In this document: piece after piece, positions 1 to 11,020 of the stretch
Layout: the number at the start of each line of letters is the position of its first letter
How positions within the stretch are numbered: position 1 is the first letter of the stretch
Origin: Escallonia rubra
Taxonomy: Eukaryota > Streptophyta > Magnoliopsida > Escalloniales > Escalloniaceae
Assembly: GCA_033065855.1 (NCBI GenBank)
Contig: JAVXUO010001128.1
Location: forward strand, 62,001-126,000
Direction: 5' to 3'
DNA: 64,000 nucleotides
The notes under the pieces: model-generated
The model's input: only the letters and a program-made list of their open reading frames with translations
Databases searched by the model: none
Told to the model about the DNA's origin: nothing
Program-made: the position numbers and the translations under genes

Positions 1-215
1 AAGAGAGAGAAGAGAGGTAACACTAATCTAGGGGTAGAATTTTGAAAATATGTACCGATGACATCACAAAAATTAGACTTTTTGGACGGATACTTGACTA
101 ATGGACACAAGTGTTACCTTTTTAACGTTTGTGGTCACGGTTTGTTACCTTTTGAAAGTTAGTGTTCTTAACTGTAATTTCACCCTAACCTCAGGGACAT
201 GTGTGTAATTAACCC
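1..215. mobile_element. Probable MULE terminal inverted repeat cut by the window edge
   Basis: Read on the minus strand from 215, the sequence begins GGGTTAATTACACACATGTC and goes on through a 'CCCTGAGGTT' phrase. This closely resembles the terminus of the complete MULE at 6319-12002 (GGGTAAATTA...CCCCCTGAGG). I infer the right terminus of a Mutator-like element whose body lies left of the window. The partner repeat and target duplication cannot be seen, so this rests on resemblance only. Confidence 0.4.
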
Positions 216-1698
216 TTTACCTTATGATGTTTCCGGTTGCTTTCATTGTAGATGATGGAGAATAATGTGAGATATGGAAATATTAGTTTGGTGTGGTGAT
301 GGTGTTTTCTGAGAGGGGCATTTAATTTTGTGATGTAGTTAAGAAAGAAAGGATATGTCAAAAGTCATGGGAAAAGGGTTCAAAAGAGAAGCAGTAATAG
401 GGGTGGTTCTCTGTAGCGGTACATGGTATACGTCTAGTGCGCTGTGGATTCGTGGTGATCATTAATGGAGAAATGATGTCTAAATTGTTGTGCAGTGGAA
501 AGACAGACCAAATGGGGGATAATACATGGGTGTCACGGTCGCTGACAAAAAATCGTTAAGAGTTATTTATCGTTTGGTCAAAGAATTTTAGTGTAATTAT
601 CTAACGCTATAATGTGTTCGTAATCATGCCACAACACAGGAACTTACTAGCGTTATGACAATTAACTATGATCTAGCAAGACTTTTATGATAATCGAATT
701 AAGATACTCCCAAAGATTCCCGAAAAGACAAATTCCTTTGAACCAAATTGTTGGCTTCAGTTAGCATCTGCAATTTGAATATCTCGAACAGCTTGTTGTA
801 GAATGTATATGTTTAGCATTTGAGTCACATCCCACTGACCCAAATGAAATAATAGTTCCGCCATGTTACTGTACACCCCTAGCCCACAGGAGGGAGACAA
901 ATGCGCTGACCCCTCTCTATCTGCTAGAGCTTCAATAATACCACTCTCAGATATGTGGTGCGGAGACTTGGATTTGGCTCTCTAGTAGCTATTCCTTTGA
1001 TAGATGATATATTGATTGGAAATTTATTGCTAGTTTGTGATATGGGACCAACATAGAAAAGCAGTATATGGTTAAAGCAATGTCACCGATCTTTCGCTTT
1101 CACTTCCGCTTCTGCTTTCGGACAATTACAAGTCTTATATGTGTGTAGACTCAGTACATATTGTATAGTCTTGAACTATTGAACTCGTTAGTTTAGGACG
1201 GTTGGATCAGAAATACAGATGACTGATATGATAAGAAGGACAGAAGGAGGGATGAGATTATTTTATGAGTCAAATAACTTATTTTAGCTCAAGAGCCCGT
1301 GTCAAGTACGAGATAGTCAAATAATAGTACTATCTACTTTAGAAATATTGAGTTGTATAATAAAATATATTCCATACGAAAACTGAACCATATTGGTACT
1401 TGTGAAATTTCTTCATTATTATTTCCTCCAAGATTGTCAAATTTTTTTTATTTCGACGAATTTACTATTGTACCAATTGTCGCACATTATGAAATTCCGC
1501 TAAGCAATTTTCTCGTGTGTTCAGCTAATATGAATTTGGTAAGAAGTTTGATTCAAAATAACTATAGCTACGAGAAAAGAAAAATAATCAATCGATGGTA
1601 ATAATAGACGGGCAAAATCATTACTTTATCTGCAACAAAGAGAAAAATAGACTCCACTAATAATATAGTTAGGTAGAAACTAATATATATATATATAT
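216..1698. other. Intergenic spacer, nothing recognised
   Basis: AT-rich spacer with frequent stops in all frames. The longest open stretch (1353-1601, 82 codons) shows no recognisable domain. It ends in a short TA run (about 1682-1698) that serves as the target of the next element. Confidence 0.6.
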
Positions 1699-3249
1699 GG
1701 AAGCTGATCCGTTAAGAGCGCTAGCAAAATGAGGTATTTTGCAAGCGTGATCTGACTGTCCATCTTGAAAGATGGACGGCCCATATCGCGCCTTTTTCGA
1801 ATACTGTCAGTCGTCCGCGACATAGTGTCGCGGACGGACTTTTTTACCTTTTTGCCCCTCCGCCCCGTCCGCTACACTGTTTCCCGGACAGCATTCAAGT
1901 CCTGACACGCGACAGCAAAAAGGCATCCGATATACAGCATAGCGGACGTCTCTTTTTTTTTACGTTTTTTTAAAGTACGTCCGCTACATTATGTAACGGA
2001 TTATTTTTTGACAAATATACCCTTCAGCTCTCGTCCACTACATTATGTAGCGGAAGAGTAGACAGTGCCTTTTTCCCCTTTCTCTCTCATTTCTCACATT
2101 ATTTGTCTGACATGTTTCTATTTCTCTATCTTCCCTCATCAATGCTCATGTCTCTTTCTCATGAAAATTCTCTCATTTCTCTTTCTCTCACCACTTTTTA
2201 TTTTCTCTCACCACTTTTTACACCTCTCTATATCGTCTATTCCTCTAAACCCACCTTCACACACTCACACAGCAGCACATGCAAAGTCATATACACACAC
2301 ACACACACTCACACAGCAGCACATGCAAAGTCATACACACACACACACACACACACACAAAAAGATTGTACCCACTCTATTCTGTACACACACCAGCACA
2401 CTGTCCTTCACAGCCCCATTCTACACTCCCTAACAGAACTCTCATACACATACCCACACAGTTTACATGCAAGCATCCCTAAAACACACTCACATATTCA
2501 CTTAGCAAGCACACAGGCACTCACACACACATTTACTCACACAAAATCTGCACACAACACTACTCACATACGAAACACTCACCTGTATACCCATTACACG
2601 TGAGCTGCCTCTTGGCAGCATCACCATTTCACACACACTGCACCTCTAACCCCCCACTGCCATAACTCTCTCTCTAGCCCGCAGCCCCTCAACCGAATAT
2701 AAACTGTTGCACCGTCACAGCCACCATGGCTGTGGCTTGAATCCACCTCTTCGTCCATAAATGCACCCGCACAAACACGCACTCTTCCCTTCGGTTTCTG
2801 GCATGGACGAGAAAGAGAGAGAGAGTCAGAGAGTTAATTAGAGAAAGAGAAAAAAATGATGAGAGAGAGGAGAGAGAAAGGAAAAATGTCAGAACATTAA
2901 ATCAGGAAAAGGAGAGAGAGAGAAAGAGGAAAAAGTCAGAAGATTAGTCCGCTACATAATGTAGCGGACGGAAGCTAGAGGGTATTTTTGTCAAAAAATC
3001 GTCCGCTACATTATGTAGCAGACGTACTTAAAAAAACATAAAAAAATGATTTGGACCGTCCGCGATACAGTGTAGCGGACGGAGCAGAAGGGCAAAAAGG
3101 TAAAAAAAGTCCGTCCGCGACATAATGTCGCGGACGACTGACAGTATTCGAAAAAGGCGCGATCTGGACCATCCATCTTTCAGGATGGACGGCCAGATCG
3201 CGTTTGCAAGATCTCCTATTTTGCTAGCGCTCTCAACGGATCAGCTCTC
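1699..3249. mobile_element. Non-autonomous long-TIR element with hairpin-array TIRs (family A, copy 1)
   Basis: The left end (1699 onward, reading AGCTGATCCGTTAAGAGCGC) is repeated inverted at the right end (3249 backward, reading GAGAGCTGATCCGTTGAGAG). The TIRs are about 310-360 bp. The element sits inside a TA run, so a 9-bp TA-type duplication is likely but cannot be proven. Each TIR holds about four palindromes of CCGC-(T/G)AC-N5-GT-(A/C)GCGG type: left at 1813-1835, 1867-1889, 1980-2000 and 2034-2054; right at 2947-2969, 3001-3023, 3058-3080 and 3113-3135. The interior (about 2060-2940) is low-complexity CT/CA then GA repeat with no transposase. Long TIRs and a 9-10 bp TSD fit a Mutator-like element, but the superfamily is inferred. 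Copy 2 is at 42951-46492. Confidence 0.8.
2230..2600. repeat. CA-rich low-complexity tract in element A1
   Basis: Repeated (CA)n blocks with a duplicated unit containing 'CACACAGCAGCACATGCAAA' (near 2264 and 2310). The overlapping frames stay open only because CACACA lacks stops, so none should be read as a gene. Confidence 0.8.
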
Positions 3250-3514
3250 ATATATATATAATTTACAGTTCAATTCAAGATATAAAAGTCGGTTTTTTAC
3301 CTGAGTTACTTTCTGCTGCATAATTAGAATATCACGCTATTTTGTAAAAAAACTAATTTATAGGGATCAATACTTGTGCACATAACTTTGGGGATGATCA
3401 AGTAAAGGTCAAATACGACAGAAAAAAATGTTATAGAAAAAACATTTTTGAATCTAAAATGTTTCCTCGTCTAGCAATAATTTGGCCCCAAAGACTTGTG
3501 CAACATTGGAGTAT

Positions 3515-3990
3515 TAACAAAGTGTCCGTTTACAATTTTGGTTTTCCGTTTATAAAAAAACAAAAATCAAAACTAGTTTAACTTTTATTTTTTACAAAAT
3601 AAAAACAAATGGATGTTTGATTACCCAATTTTTATTTTGAGTTTTTTTATTTTGGGTGTTTGATTACCCAATTTTTTTTTTGTGGTGGTGGCGGCGGCTG
3701 TTGGGGGGGGGGGGGGGGGGGTGGCAGTGGCAGTGGCGGTGGTGGTGGTCTCAACACAAAAACCAAAACTACAAAATGAGAGTATTCAAAAAGTATCGCT
3801 GTTTTAAAAATTGGTTTTCAAAAGTGAAGAAGAAAAAAAATATTGTGTGTCAAACTCTTTTTTTTTCTCAATTTTATAAAATTGGAGAAAAAACTGAAAA
3901 CTTAAATGTTGTCAAACGCTATCAAAATTTTCTCCATAATTTTTTAACAGCAGTGTGGAAGATCTATACTTTAACGGCACAAAAACATGT
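3515..3990. mobile_element. Small AT-rich repeat (family E, copy 1) with a GGN/poly-G core
   Basis: Begins near a TAA with GTCCGTTTACAATTTTGG and holds two copies of 'TGTTTGATTACCCAATTTTT' (about 3615 and 3659). These match, inverted, the block at about 21,640-21,790. The centre is a GGT/GGC trinucleotide stretch with an uninterrupted run of 19 G (3703-3721). The copy at 6197-13020 suggests a PIF/Harbinger (Tourist) affiliation. The right edge is not resolved. Confidence 0.5.
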
Positions 3991-5082
3991 CTCAAAGAAG
4001 AATAGAAAATTAGAACCAAACAACAAAACACGAAAATTTAAAAGATGGAACATGTATTTTACAAGATGTGGAATCACACTTGCTGACAAATGTATTTGAC
4101 TTTTATCAAATCCTTTTATTTACCGTAAGAGTAAATAATCTTTGTTACTTACGGTTTTCGCTGTACAATTTATTTACCAGTTACCCAACATGGCTTACTT
4201 ACGGTTTTCGCTATCCTTTTAATATCTAACCATTATAGAAATTCCAGATTATGTCCTAATAGTTTCATATATTACAGATTAAGAATAATATTATCTTTGT
4301 ACCTAGGTTGATGATTAAAACAAAGATAGTATTGTTATAGAGGTTGACGATTTGACTGTGTAATGCCAATTTTTTTAGTGTTATGGGACGTAATATCGAA
4401 GAGGATGAATAATTTTTATTCTTGACAACAACGTATTAATAATTCGAATCAAGCTTTTACATTTTCTTAACCACGGATTCTAACATTCATAACGGTCTTT
4501 TAATCGGAGAATTGATATTGAGCTCTACTTTTAGCCATTTGACTTCTACTTTTATGGCTAAAGTTCTCTAACGTGTTGGGATCACTTTTGTGGGTTCCAA
4601 ATACTAAAAATGAAGCTAAAAATCCACTTCCTTTTTTTTAGCAATAAAGTAGATACCCTTTATTTCGTTTGAGGAATGTATATTTTCACACCCCCGTTAT
4701 GCTTTACTATGCTATCATTTTCGTTAAAACTTTTATGTTTGCCATTAATGCACTTTTTAATGAAAAGATAATAATATACAAAAAATATAAAGCATAGAAA
4801 AAGACGTTCCTTTTCGAAGCGCCTTGGTGCTGACTAGTTTAGTAGTCCAATAGTGTTCTAATAACACAACAATATACCCTACCTCCACGCCGTCTCCCTC
4901 AGCTTCCGGCTCCTCCACCAGTTCACCGTCCACCCTCTGTCTCCCTCTGCCTCAAGTTATGATCTCGGCCCAGCCCCTTATTTCTAGATGGTTTAAGTTT
5001 TCATATGATTTTCATCATTCTTCTAGTAGACCTACCTTATAGAGTTTAAGAAACTCTTCTCTCTTTTAACATGGTGGCGACA
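3991..5082. other. Intergenic spacer, nothing recognised
   Basis: AT-rich sequence without a supported gene. The only structure noticed is a short direct repeat, TTACTTACGGTTTTCGCT, near 4144 and 4195. Confidence 0.55.
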
Positions 5083-5090
5083 GTGGTGGT

Positions 5091-5671
5091 TAGGGGTGAG
5101 CACGGTTCGGTTGATTCGGTTTGAAGGCTGAATACCAAATCGAACTGACCAACCTCAGTTTGGGGGAAAAAAAACGAACTGTAGTTGAACGGTTCAGTTT
5201 CTGCGGGTTGAACGGATTGAACGGTTTGGTTTGGACAGTTTAATCGGTTTAGGCCAAACTCAATTTTAGGTAAGTTTAGACCCAAAAATTAATAACTTAT
5301 ACATACTAATAAGCTCCAAAAAAACTGAATTCTTTTACCATAATTAATAACACTTAGTGAGATGTAGGCGGCAAGTGAAAAATATGTGTTACGTTAAGGA
5401 ATTTAGGGTTTATCCCATTTTATATGAGTGCTTAGATAACTAGGGTTAGTAAAAATAACTAGGATTAGGTTAAAATATATATATATGTTATACTATATAC
5501 GGTTGGTTCGGTTTATACGGTTTATACGGTTTCAAAAAAATTCGAACCGAACTGAATTTACGGTTTGAAAAAAAATAAAATCAAACCGATTGATTTTTAG
5601 ATCAGTTTGGAAATAGACGGATTGGTTGGTTCGATTTTCACGGTTTCAACGATTTAAATGCTCACCCCCTA
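5091..5671. mobile_element. hAT-type MITE with perfect 8-bp TSD
   Basis: The ends TAGGGGTGAGCA and TGCTCACCCCCTA are inverted repeats. The element is flanked by identical 8-bp direct repeats GTGGTGGT at 5083-5090 and 5672-5679, the duplication length of hAT elements. Repeated GGTTCGGTT/CGGTTTATACGG motifs crowd both subterminal regions, as expected of hAT transposase-binding repeats. No coding capacity (581 bp). Confidence 0.9.
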
Positions 5672-5679
5672 GTGGTGGT

Positions 5680-6196
5680 GATGCAATAATACTGGTGGTA
5701 GTAGGGAAACGTGCTTGTAATATTGGTGGTCAGAAAGGTGGTGATGGCGTTATTGTAACATGATTTGCGAAGTGTTTACAGAAGAAGGCTTAAATGCGTC
5801 AACCCACTTTTAGCAGGTCCAAATTTGTGAAGTTCGAGTAACATTCAGAAGAGTTGAGATTCTATTTTAGACAAATAAATTACTGAGTTAGTGTATCAGA
5901 CAAGTGAGTTGCTAAACTATAAAATGCCATATTTACGACTTTGATGCTTTACATTGTTAGTTTTGATGTTACATGTATTAGTTTGTATACATTATGTGCT
6001 ATGAGTCTTTCTGCGATTACGCGTGCACCTGCATCTTGCATCTCGTGTTTAGGCTTTAGAAAAACTTTGCGCTTTGTGCGTGTACCTGCACTTTAATAAT
6101 AATGACTTGTACTCACGCTCTCGTTTTTGGCTCTTACTCTTGCTTCCGCTCTATCAACCGATAACTTGTAATTCTTCCCAAACCTTCAATGTCTAA
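5680..6196. other. Intergenic spacer, nothing recognised
   Basis: AT-rich sequence between two transposons. No gene, RNA or repeat could be supported. Confidence 0.5.
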
Positions 6197-6539
6197 AGGC
6201 CTCGTTTGACCCCAATTTTTTTTTTTGCCCAGTTTTTAAATTTCTCAAAAGCCCAAAAAAATGTGGTGTTTGGTTAGACTTCAATTTTTTTTTGTTTTGG
6301 CCCAACACTTTTAAAATAGGGTAAATTATACTAAACCCCCTGAGGTTTACACCAGTGTCTCACAAAGGACCCTAAGGTTCCAATACTTTACATTTTCGAT
6401 CCAATTGGACCTAAAATTGACTTTCCGTTACAAGAGTTGTGGATGGCCGTCACCCATGAAGGGCATTTTCGGTAACCAACAATATTAAAGCATTTGGAGG
6501 GAAAGGGGTTCTTGTTCCCGCCACTCTATCCTCTGCACA

Positions 6540-6655
6540 CACACACACACACAAAGGCTGCTTCACAGTCTCTCTTTCTCTCTTTTTCTCTCTCTCTCTC
6601 CCTCCCTCCCTCTCTCCCTCTCTCTCTCACACACACACACACACACATATACTAC
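6540..6655. repeat. CA/CT microsatellites upstream of the GRF gene
   Basis: (CA)n at about 6537-6553, a CT-rich stretch, then (CA)n at about 6629-6647. They lie in the likely 5' untranslated region of the GRF zinc-finger gene. Confidence 0.7.
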
Positions 6656-6665
6656 CCCTGTTAAT

Positions 6666-7113
6666 ATGAAAATGGAAGGGAACGTGTGTTTCTGTGGGAA
6701 AAATGCAAAGCTTAGGACCTCTTGGACATATGCAAATCCAGGAAGGAGGTTTCTTGGTTGTGAAAAGTACCGGGTAATTGTTAAAAATTTGTAGGTTGCA
6801 TGTTTATGTCTTGTGTGGCATACAGTTTTACAATTTGCATAATAAGGGAATGTTGAATATGCAGGTGAATGGAGGTTGTGGATACTTCATATGGCTTGAT
6901 CCACCTTCCAATGAAAGGTTAAGGGCTACGATTAGAGGGTTACTCAGAAAAATCAAAAGGCTAGAAAGGCAGGCAATGATTTGGAAGCTCATGTTGCTAG
7001 TGACATGGCTGATGGTTGCAGTTGTGTGGTGTAAGAACCTGGAGTTGGAGACAGGGGCAGAGGAACCACTTCCCACTTCCCAGTTAGCAGGAAGTGGAAA
7101 TGGAATGGAATGA
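6666..7113 (+). CDS. GRF-type zinc-finger small membrane protein, two exons
   Basis: join(6666..6773, 6865..7113), 118 aa. Exon 1 gives CFCG...SWTYANPGRRFLGCEKYR. A GT-AG intron (6774-6864) follows, and exon 2 starts VNGGCGYFIWLDPP. This is the zf-GRF signature (CxCG, TxxNPGRRFxxC, CGxFxWxD) with its metal-binding Cys residues in place. It is followed by a basic coiled segment (RGLLRKIKRLERQAMIWK) and a hydrophobic stretch (LMLLVTWLMVAVVW) that could anchor in a membrane. The layout matches the plant family of At4g04775-like small GRF proteins. In animals the GRF finger binds single-stranded DNA; the plant role is unknown. The frame is intact, unlike the transposase beside it. It may be a captured gene or an accessory gene of this MULE lineage. 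The start is the first ATG in frame with the finger. Confidence 0.75.
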
Positions 7114-7659
7114 AGTGGAAATGGAATGAAATTTGGCAAAATTTCTGTAGAGCATCTCCCCTGTATTTTTGTATCTGTGCAAATGTAGGGATGTGTTGGA
7201 GAGGGTATGTGTAAGTTGAAGTAAAAATGAAATGAAATTTGCATTTGGCAAAATATTTGTGCAACATCTGCCATGTACTTTTGTATCTATGCAATGGCTA
7301 ACAAGCCAAAACACAACCTGCCTTGCGAAAATAAGAACAAACAACAAACACAACCTGCCTTGCCTTGCCAACATAAGGACAAACAACACAACATGTACAT
7401 TCCAACATAAGAACAACAAACCACAAACACAACTTCAAAAATATTTTACTTCATATTAATACCTGCCAAATGTTGTCCAAAGTATTAAATATTAATCCAA
7501 CAACATTTACAAAGGTAAACTTCATCTTCACAACAAAAGTACATAAGTAACACCCCTGACTTCACAATCCCTTAGCATTGTCTTAACATTACAAATTTCA
7601 ACCACACAACCCCCCTATTAACACAAAATGGAAATGATCAAATTTTGCTTCTTCAATCT

Positions 7660-10600
7660 CTTGACTTATCACTGGTTCTTGTCCTTGCACTTACACCACT
7701 TGCACTTTGGCTTGCATTGATCCCTGCTCTAAGTGATGAGGCAGTGACCACATTCCTTCCATTGATCATGTATGATGCAGGCCTAACTTGAATATTTCCA
7801 ATGTTTACCATAGCAGGTGGTGGCTGTGGTGCAGCCCTAAACATCCCATATATAGGTCTACTATGGTTGTCTGATCTCATAGGTAATGGTTGACTTGAAC
7901 TCATCATCTGCTCACACAAAAACTAAAAACATGAGATATGGAAAATTGAAAAAAAAATCACACAACTAAACATTTAAAAAATTAGTACTTACCTGACTCA
8001 AATTCTGACTTGAAGTCCCTGCCAAGTTAGGTTGAGTTGAATGCTGCATGTTGACATTTAGTGTAACAGGTTGCATGTTTACTTGGTGTGTGACATGCTG
8101 CAGCTTAAAGAAATGGGACCACTGAGATAGGACCACTAATTTTTCTAAAAAATAGGACAAGTAATGAGGCCACTAATTAAAAAAATAGTATGTCATAATA
8201 CATTTGGTCTAGCTGTCTCACTTTGTTGTGCACCCCGTCTTTCTGCCCCCTTTCCTGCCCTTCTTATCTGCAACATTATTAAAGGCACCACTGAGTACAC
8301 ATAGGGACAATAACCCACTAAAAATATGCAGAGATAAGTAACTTACAGGTAGCTTCACTCTGCCCTGCCTTGCCTCTAGGTTGCCCTGCCTTGCTCTTTC
8401 ATTTATCTGCCTTGCACCTTCACTTCCTTACCTTGGCTCCTGAGTTGCTCTCACTGTATTCCCAGTACTTACTCCTCCATCATTTAGAACTGAACCTTGA
8501 CTGCCCTGCCCTTCTGCCTTCTTTCTCTTAGCACATGTTCTTCTGTTGTGCCTAAGGTTTCCACACAATGAACATTTCACACAGTCAGGCTTGGGATGCA
8601 GTTTGAAAGGGTTTTCAGCCACTTTCCTAGGCTCATGCAAACCTCTTCTTCTTGCTAACTTAGGTCTTCCAGGCTGCACTCTATGGTGGGGAGGAAGAAT
8701 TTTAGGTAAGGCACTATTATTCCACATTTCTTGACCATTCAAAGCATGAATTACCTGTCCATAAGCTTTCATGTAGATCTCTTTCTTGAAATTCTCATGG
8801 ACATAGTTGTCAGGGTTTGTGCCTGATTAAACGTTGCTGCTACAACATGGGAGCATGGAATCCTAGTCAAATCCCACCTCCTATATAAGCAAACTGTGAT
8901 GCTCCAAGTGCACTACATACTGAGAACTATTTGTTAGTCTGATTTCATATTCCCCATTTCCAGACCCTAATGCATATGAATAACGTACCAACAACCACCT
9001 TAGCCTTCTCAATCTTGCTTTCAACCCTAGGCACATACTGAGACAAGCTTCCAAATCTCTTTAAGGCTTTCTCTCTTTTCTTCCTTAGCCTAGTCATTAG
9101 ATACACCCTGATCCACTCCAACATACTTAGGATAGGCAGACATCTTGCTTGGACAATTTTACTGTTAAAACTTTCATTCAAGTTATTTCTCACTTGGTCA
9201 CATTTGGTGTAAGTCTAGAAATGAGACCTACTCCACTGATGTGGTGGCTTATCACTCAACCATTTAAAGGCATCAGGGTTTATGGTGTTCATCTCTGACA
9301 TATGGTTCTTAAACCTCTGAACATAACTTGCTTTTGAGCAATCCCATAGACAATCTTGAAGAGCCTTACCCCTAAACTCATCTTTAAAATTCTGGAGAAG
9401 GTGCATTGCACAGTACCTGTGTTCTGAAGTTGGGACTACATCTTCAAGAGCATTTACTAGCCCTTTTCGCTTGCCAGACATCCACGTCCATCCACTGAAA
9501 TTAACAATGCATAAGTCTTGCACAACCAGCTCTATAAACCATTTCCATGATGCTATGTTTTCTATTTCTACCACAGCATATGCAAATGGATACATTCCAT
9601 TATCTCCATCAACCCCAACTGCAGTTAACAATTGCCCTGGATATGGTCCCTTGACATGACACCCATCAAGACCAATGAATGGTCTACAACCTTCTAACAG
9701 ACCCTTTTTAAGACCACTAAAGCATATGTACAACCTCTAAAAAACCTTATCAGGCAAATCTTCATCTATTTTAAGCACAATTGTGCTCCCTGGATTGCTT
9801 CTCCTCAACTCCTCACAATAATCCTCTAATTTGGCATATTGCTCAGCAACAGACCCCTCCATCATCTTCTTGGCCTTAACCCTAGCTCTATAGCATTTTG
9901 CCCTGCTTAGTTTCACACCAAAATCTCTTTTAACTCTCTCCCTCATTGAATGTACATGCCATTTTGGATTAGACCTAAAGTCATCAATGTATCTTTGAGC
10001 TAACCAAGTTGAGTTAATAATCCAATTTTTATCCTTTTTGCCACATGTGTGCTCAGGACCTAATGTCTTAATCTGAACAGTGTGTTCACTATGCATGTAA
10101 GAACCATATATCATCCACTCACAACCCTCAGCTGCACATTTTGCCCTGATTCTATACCTCTCATTCTTTATCATCTTCAAGACTTTCCCCCATTTAGCTG
10201 CATGACTGTAAATAGCATCTCTCAACTCCTTGATGCTAGAAAACATCATCCCTACCACAAAAGATGGTTGCTCATAATCTGTTCTTTTATTATACTCAGG
10301 ATACATGGCTGCACTCTCAACCTCACCATCACTATGTATAAAATTGTACTTGATCTCCCCTGTATCTGCAAATTCAGTTGAAGTACTTTGCCTTTCCACC
10401 CTTTTCCCAACATCTTTGTCAACACCAGCCCATTCACTATCATCATCTATGTTATTGTCAAACATAACATCATCTTCATAACTAGTTGAATCACCTTCAT
10501 AGTCAGGATCAGACACAATATCATTGTCTTCACTAACATCATAACCACCCACATCCCTAACACCACCTTGACCACTGTCAACATTATCCTCTTCACTTTG

Positions 10601-11020
10601 TTCCTCATCAGTGGCTTCCTCATCCTCACTTGTATCATCACTATTCTGTTGACTAGCATAATGTACACTTAGCACCTCCACAGTGTCAGATCCCAAGTCA
10701 TTGTCAACTCCTTTGTTAATATGCTTAACACCATTTGGATGGGTAGTATAAATGTCAACAACTCTACTTCTAGGCAAAGACTCAACCATGTAGAGAATGC
10801 AGTCATCAACTGCAATGTGTACATATGCCTCTCCTAAGGGCTCCTTGAAATAATACCCTAGAAACCCCTCATACCCTAAAGCCTGACCCATGTCATCAAA
10901 CCATAACAAAGAGATTCTATCACTTGGGACATAGTAAAAAAGGTGATACTTCCCCCTACATAACTAATGGTTTGCTAAGTTTTAAATTCACCACCATGAT
11001 GTACTCTGAGGGTAAACAAT
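7660..11020 (-). pseudogene. MuDR-type MULE transposase, degraded
   Basis: Read from high to low coordinates. Near 11,000 is a PB1-like N-terminal domain (HHGGEF...YVGG, then LLWFDDMGQALGYEG), broken by a TAG and a frameshift. An acidic linker follows (about 10,700-10,400). The Mutator DNA-binding domain has FVVGMMFSSIKELRDAI and GCEWMIYGSYMHSEHTVQIK. The MULE catalytic domain (9736-9215) has FIGLDGCHVKG with the first catalytic Asp and the conserved HRYCAMHLLQNF. The usual second Asp (SDRQKGL in relatives) reads MSGKRKGL, so it is lost. In-frame TAG codons lie at 9737-9739 and 9215-9217. The SWIM finger and a CX2CX4HX4C knuckle (CSLCGNLRHNRRTC, about 8545) follow, then PGRPK. Poorly conserved tail exons may reach 7660. 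A candidate first exon lies at 11,610-11,664 (MDDVLQYMRGPEDDPPVY). Stops, frameshifts and the lost Asp make it inactive. Confidence 0.88.

Noticed and set aside
2065-2603. Overlapping open frames in the CA-rich tract
   Set aside because: CACACA repeats lack stops in several frames; the products are His/Thr repeats without domain features.
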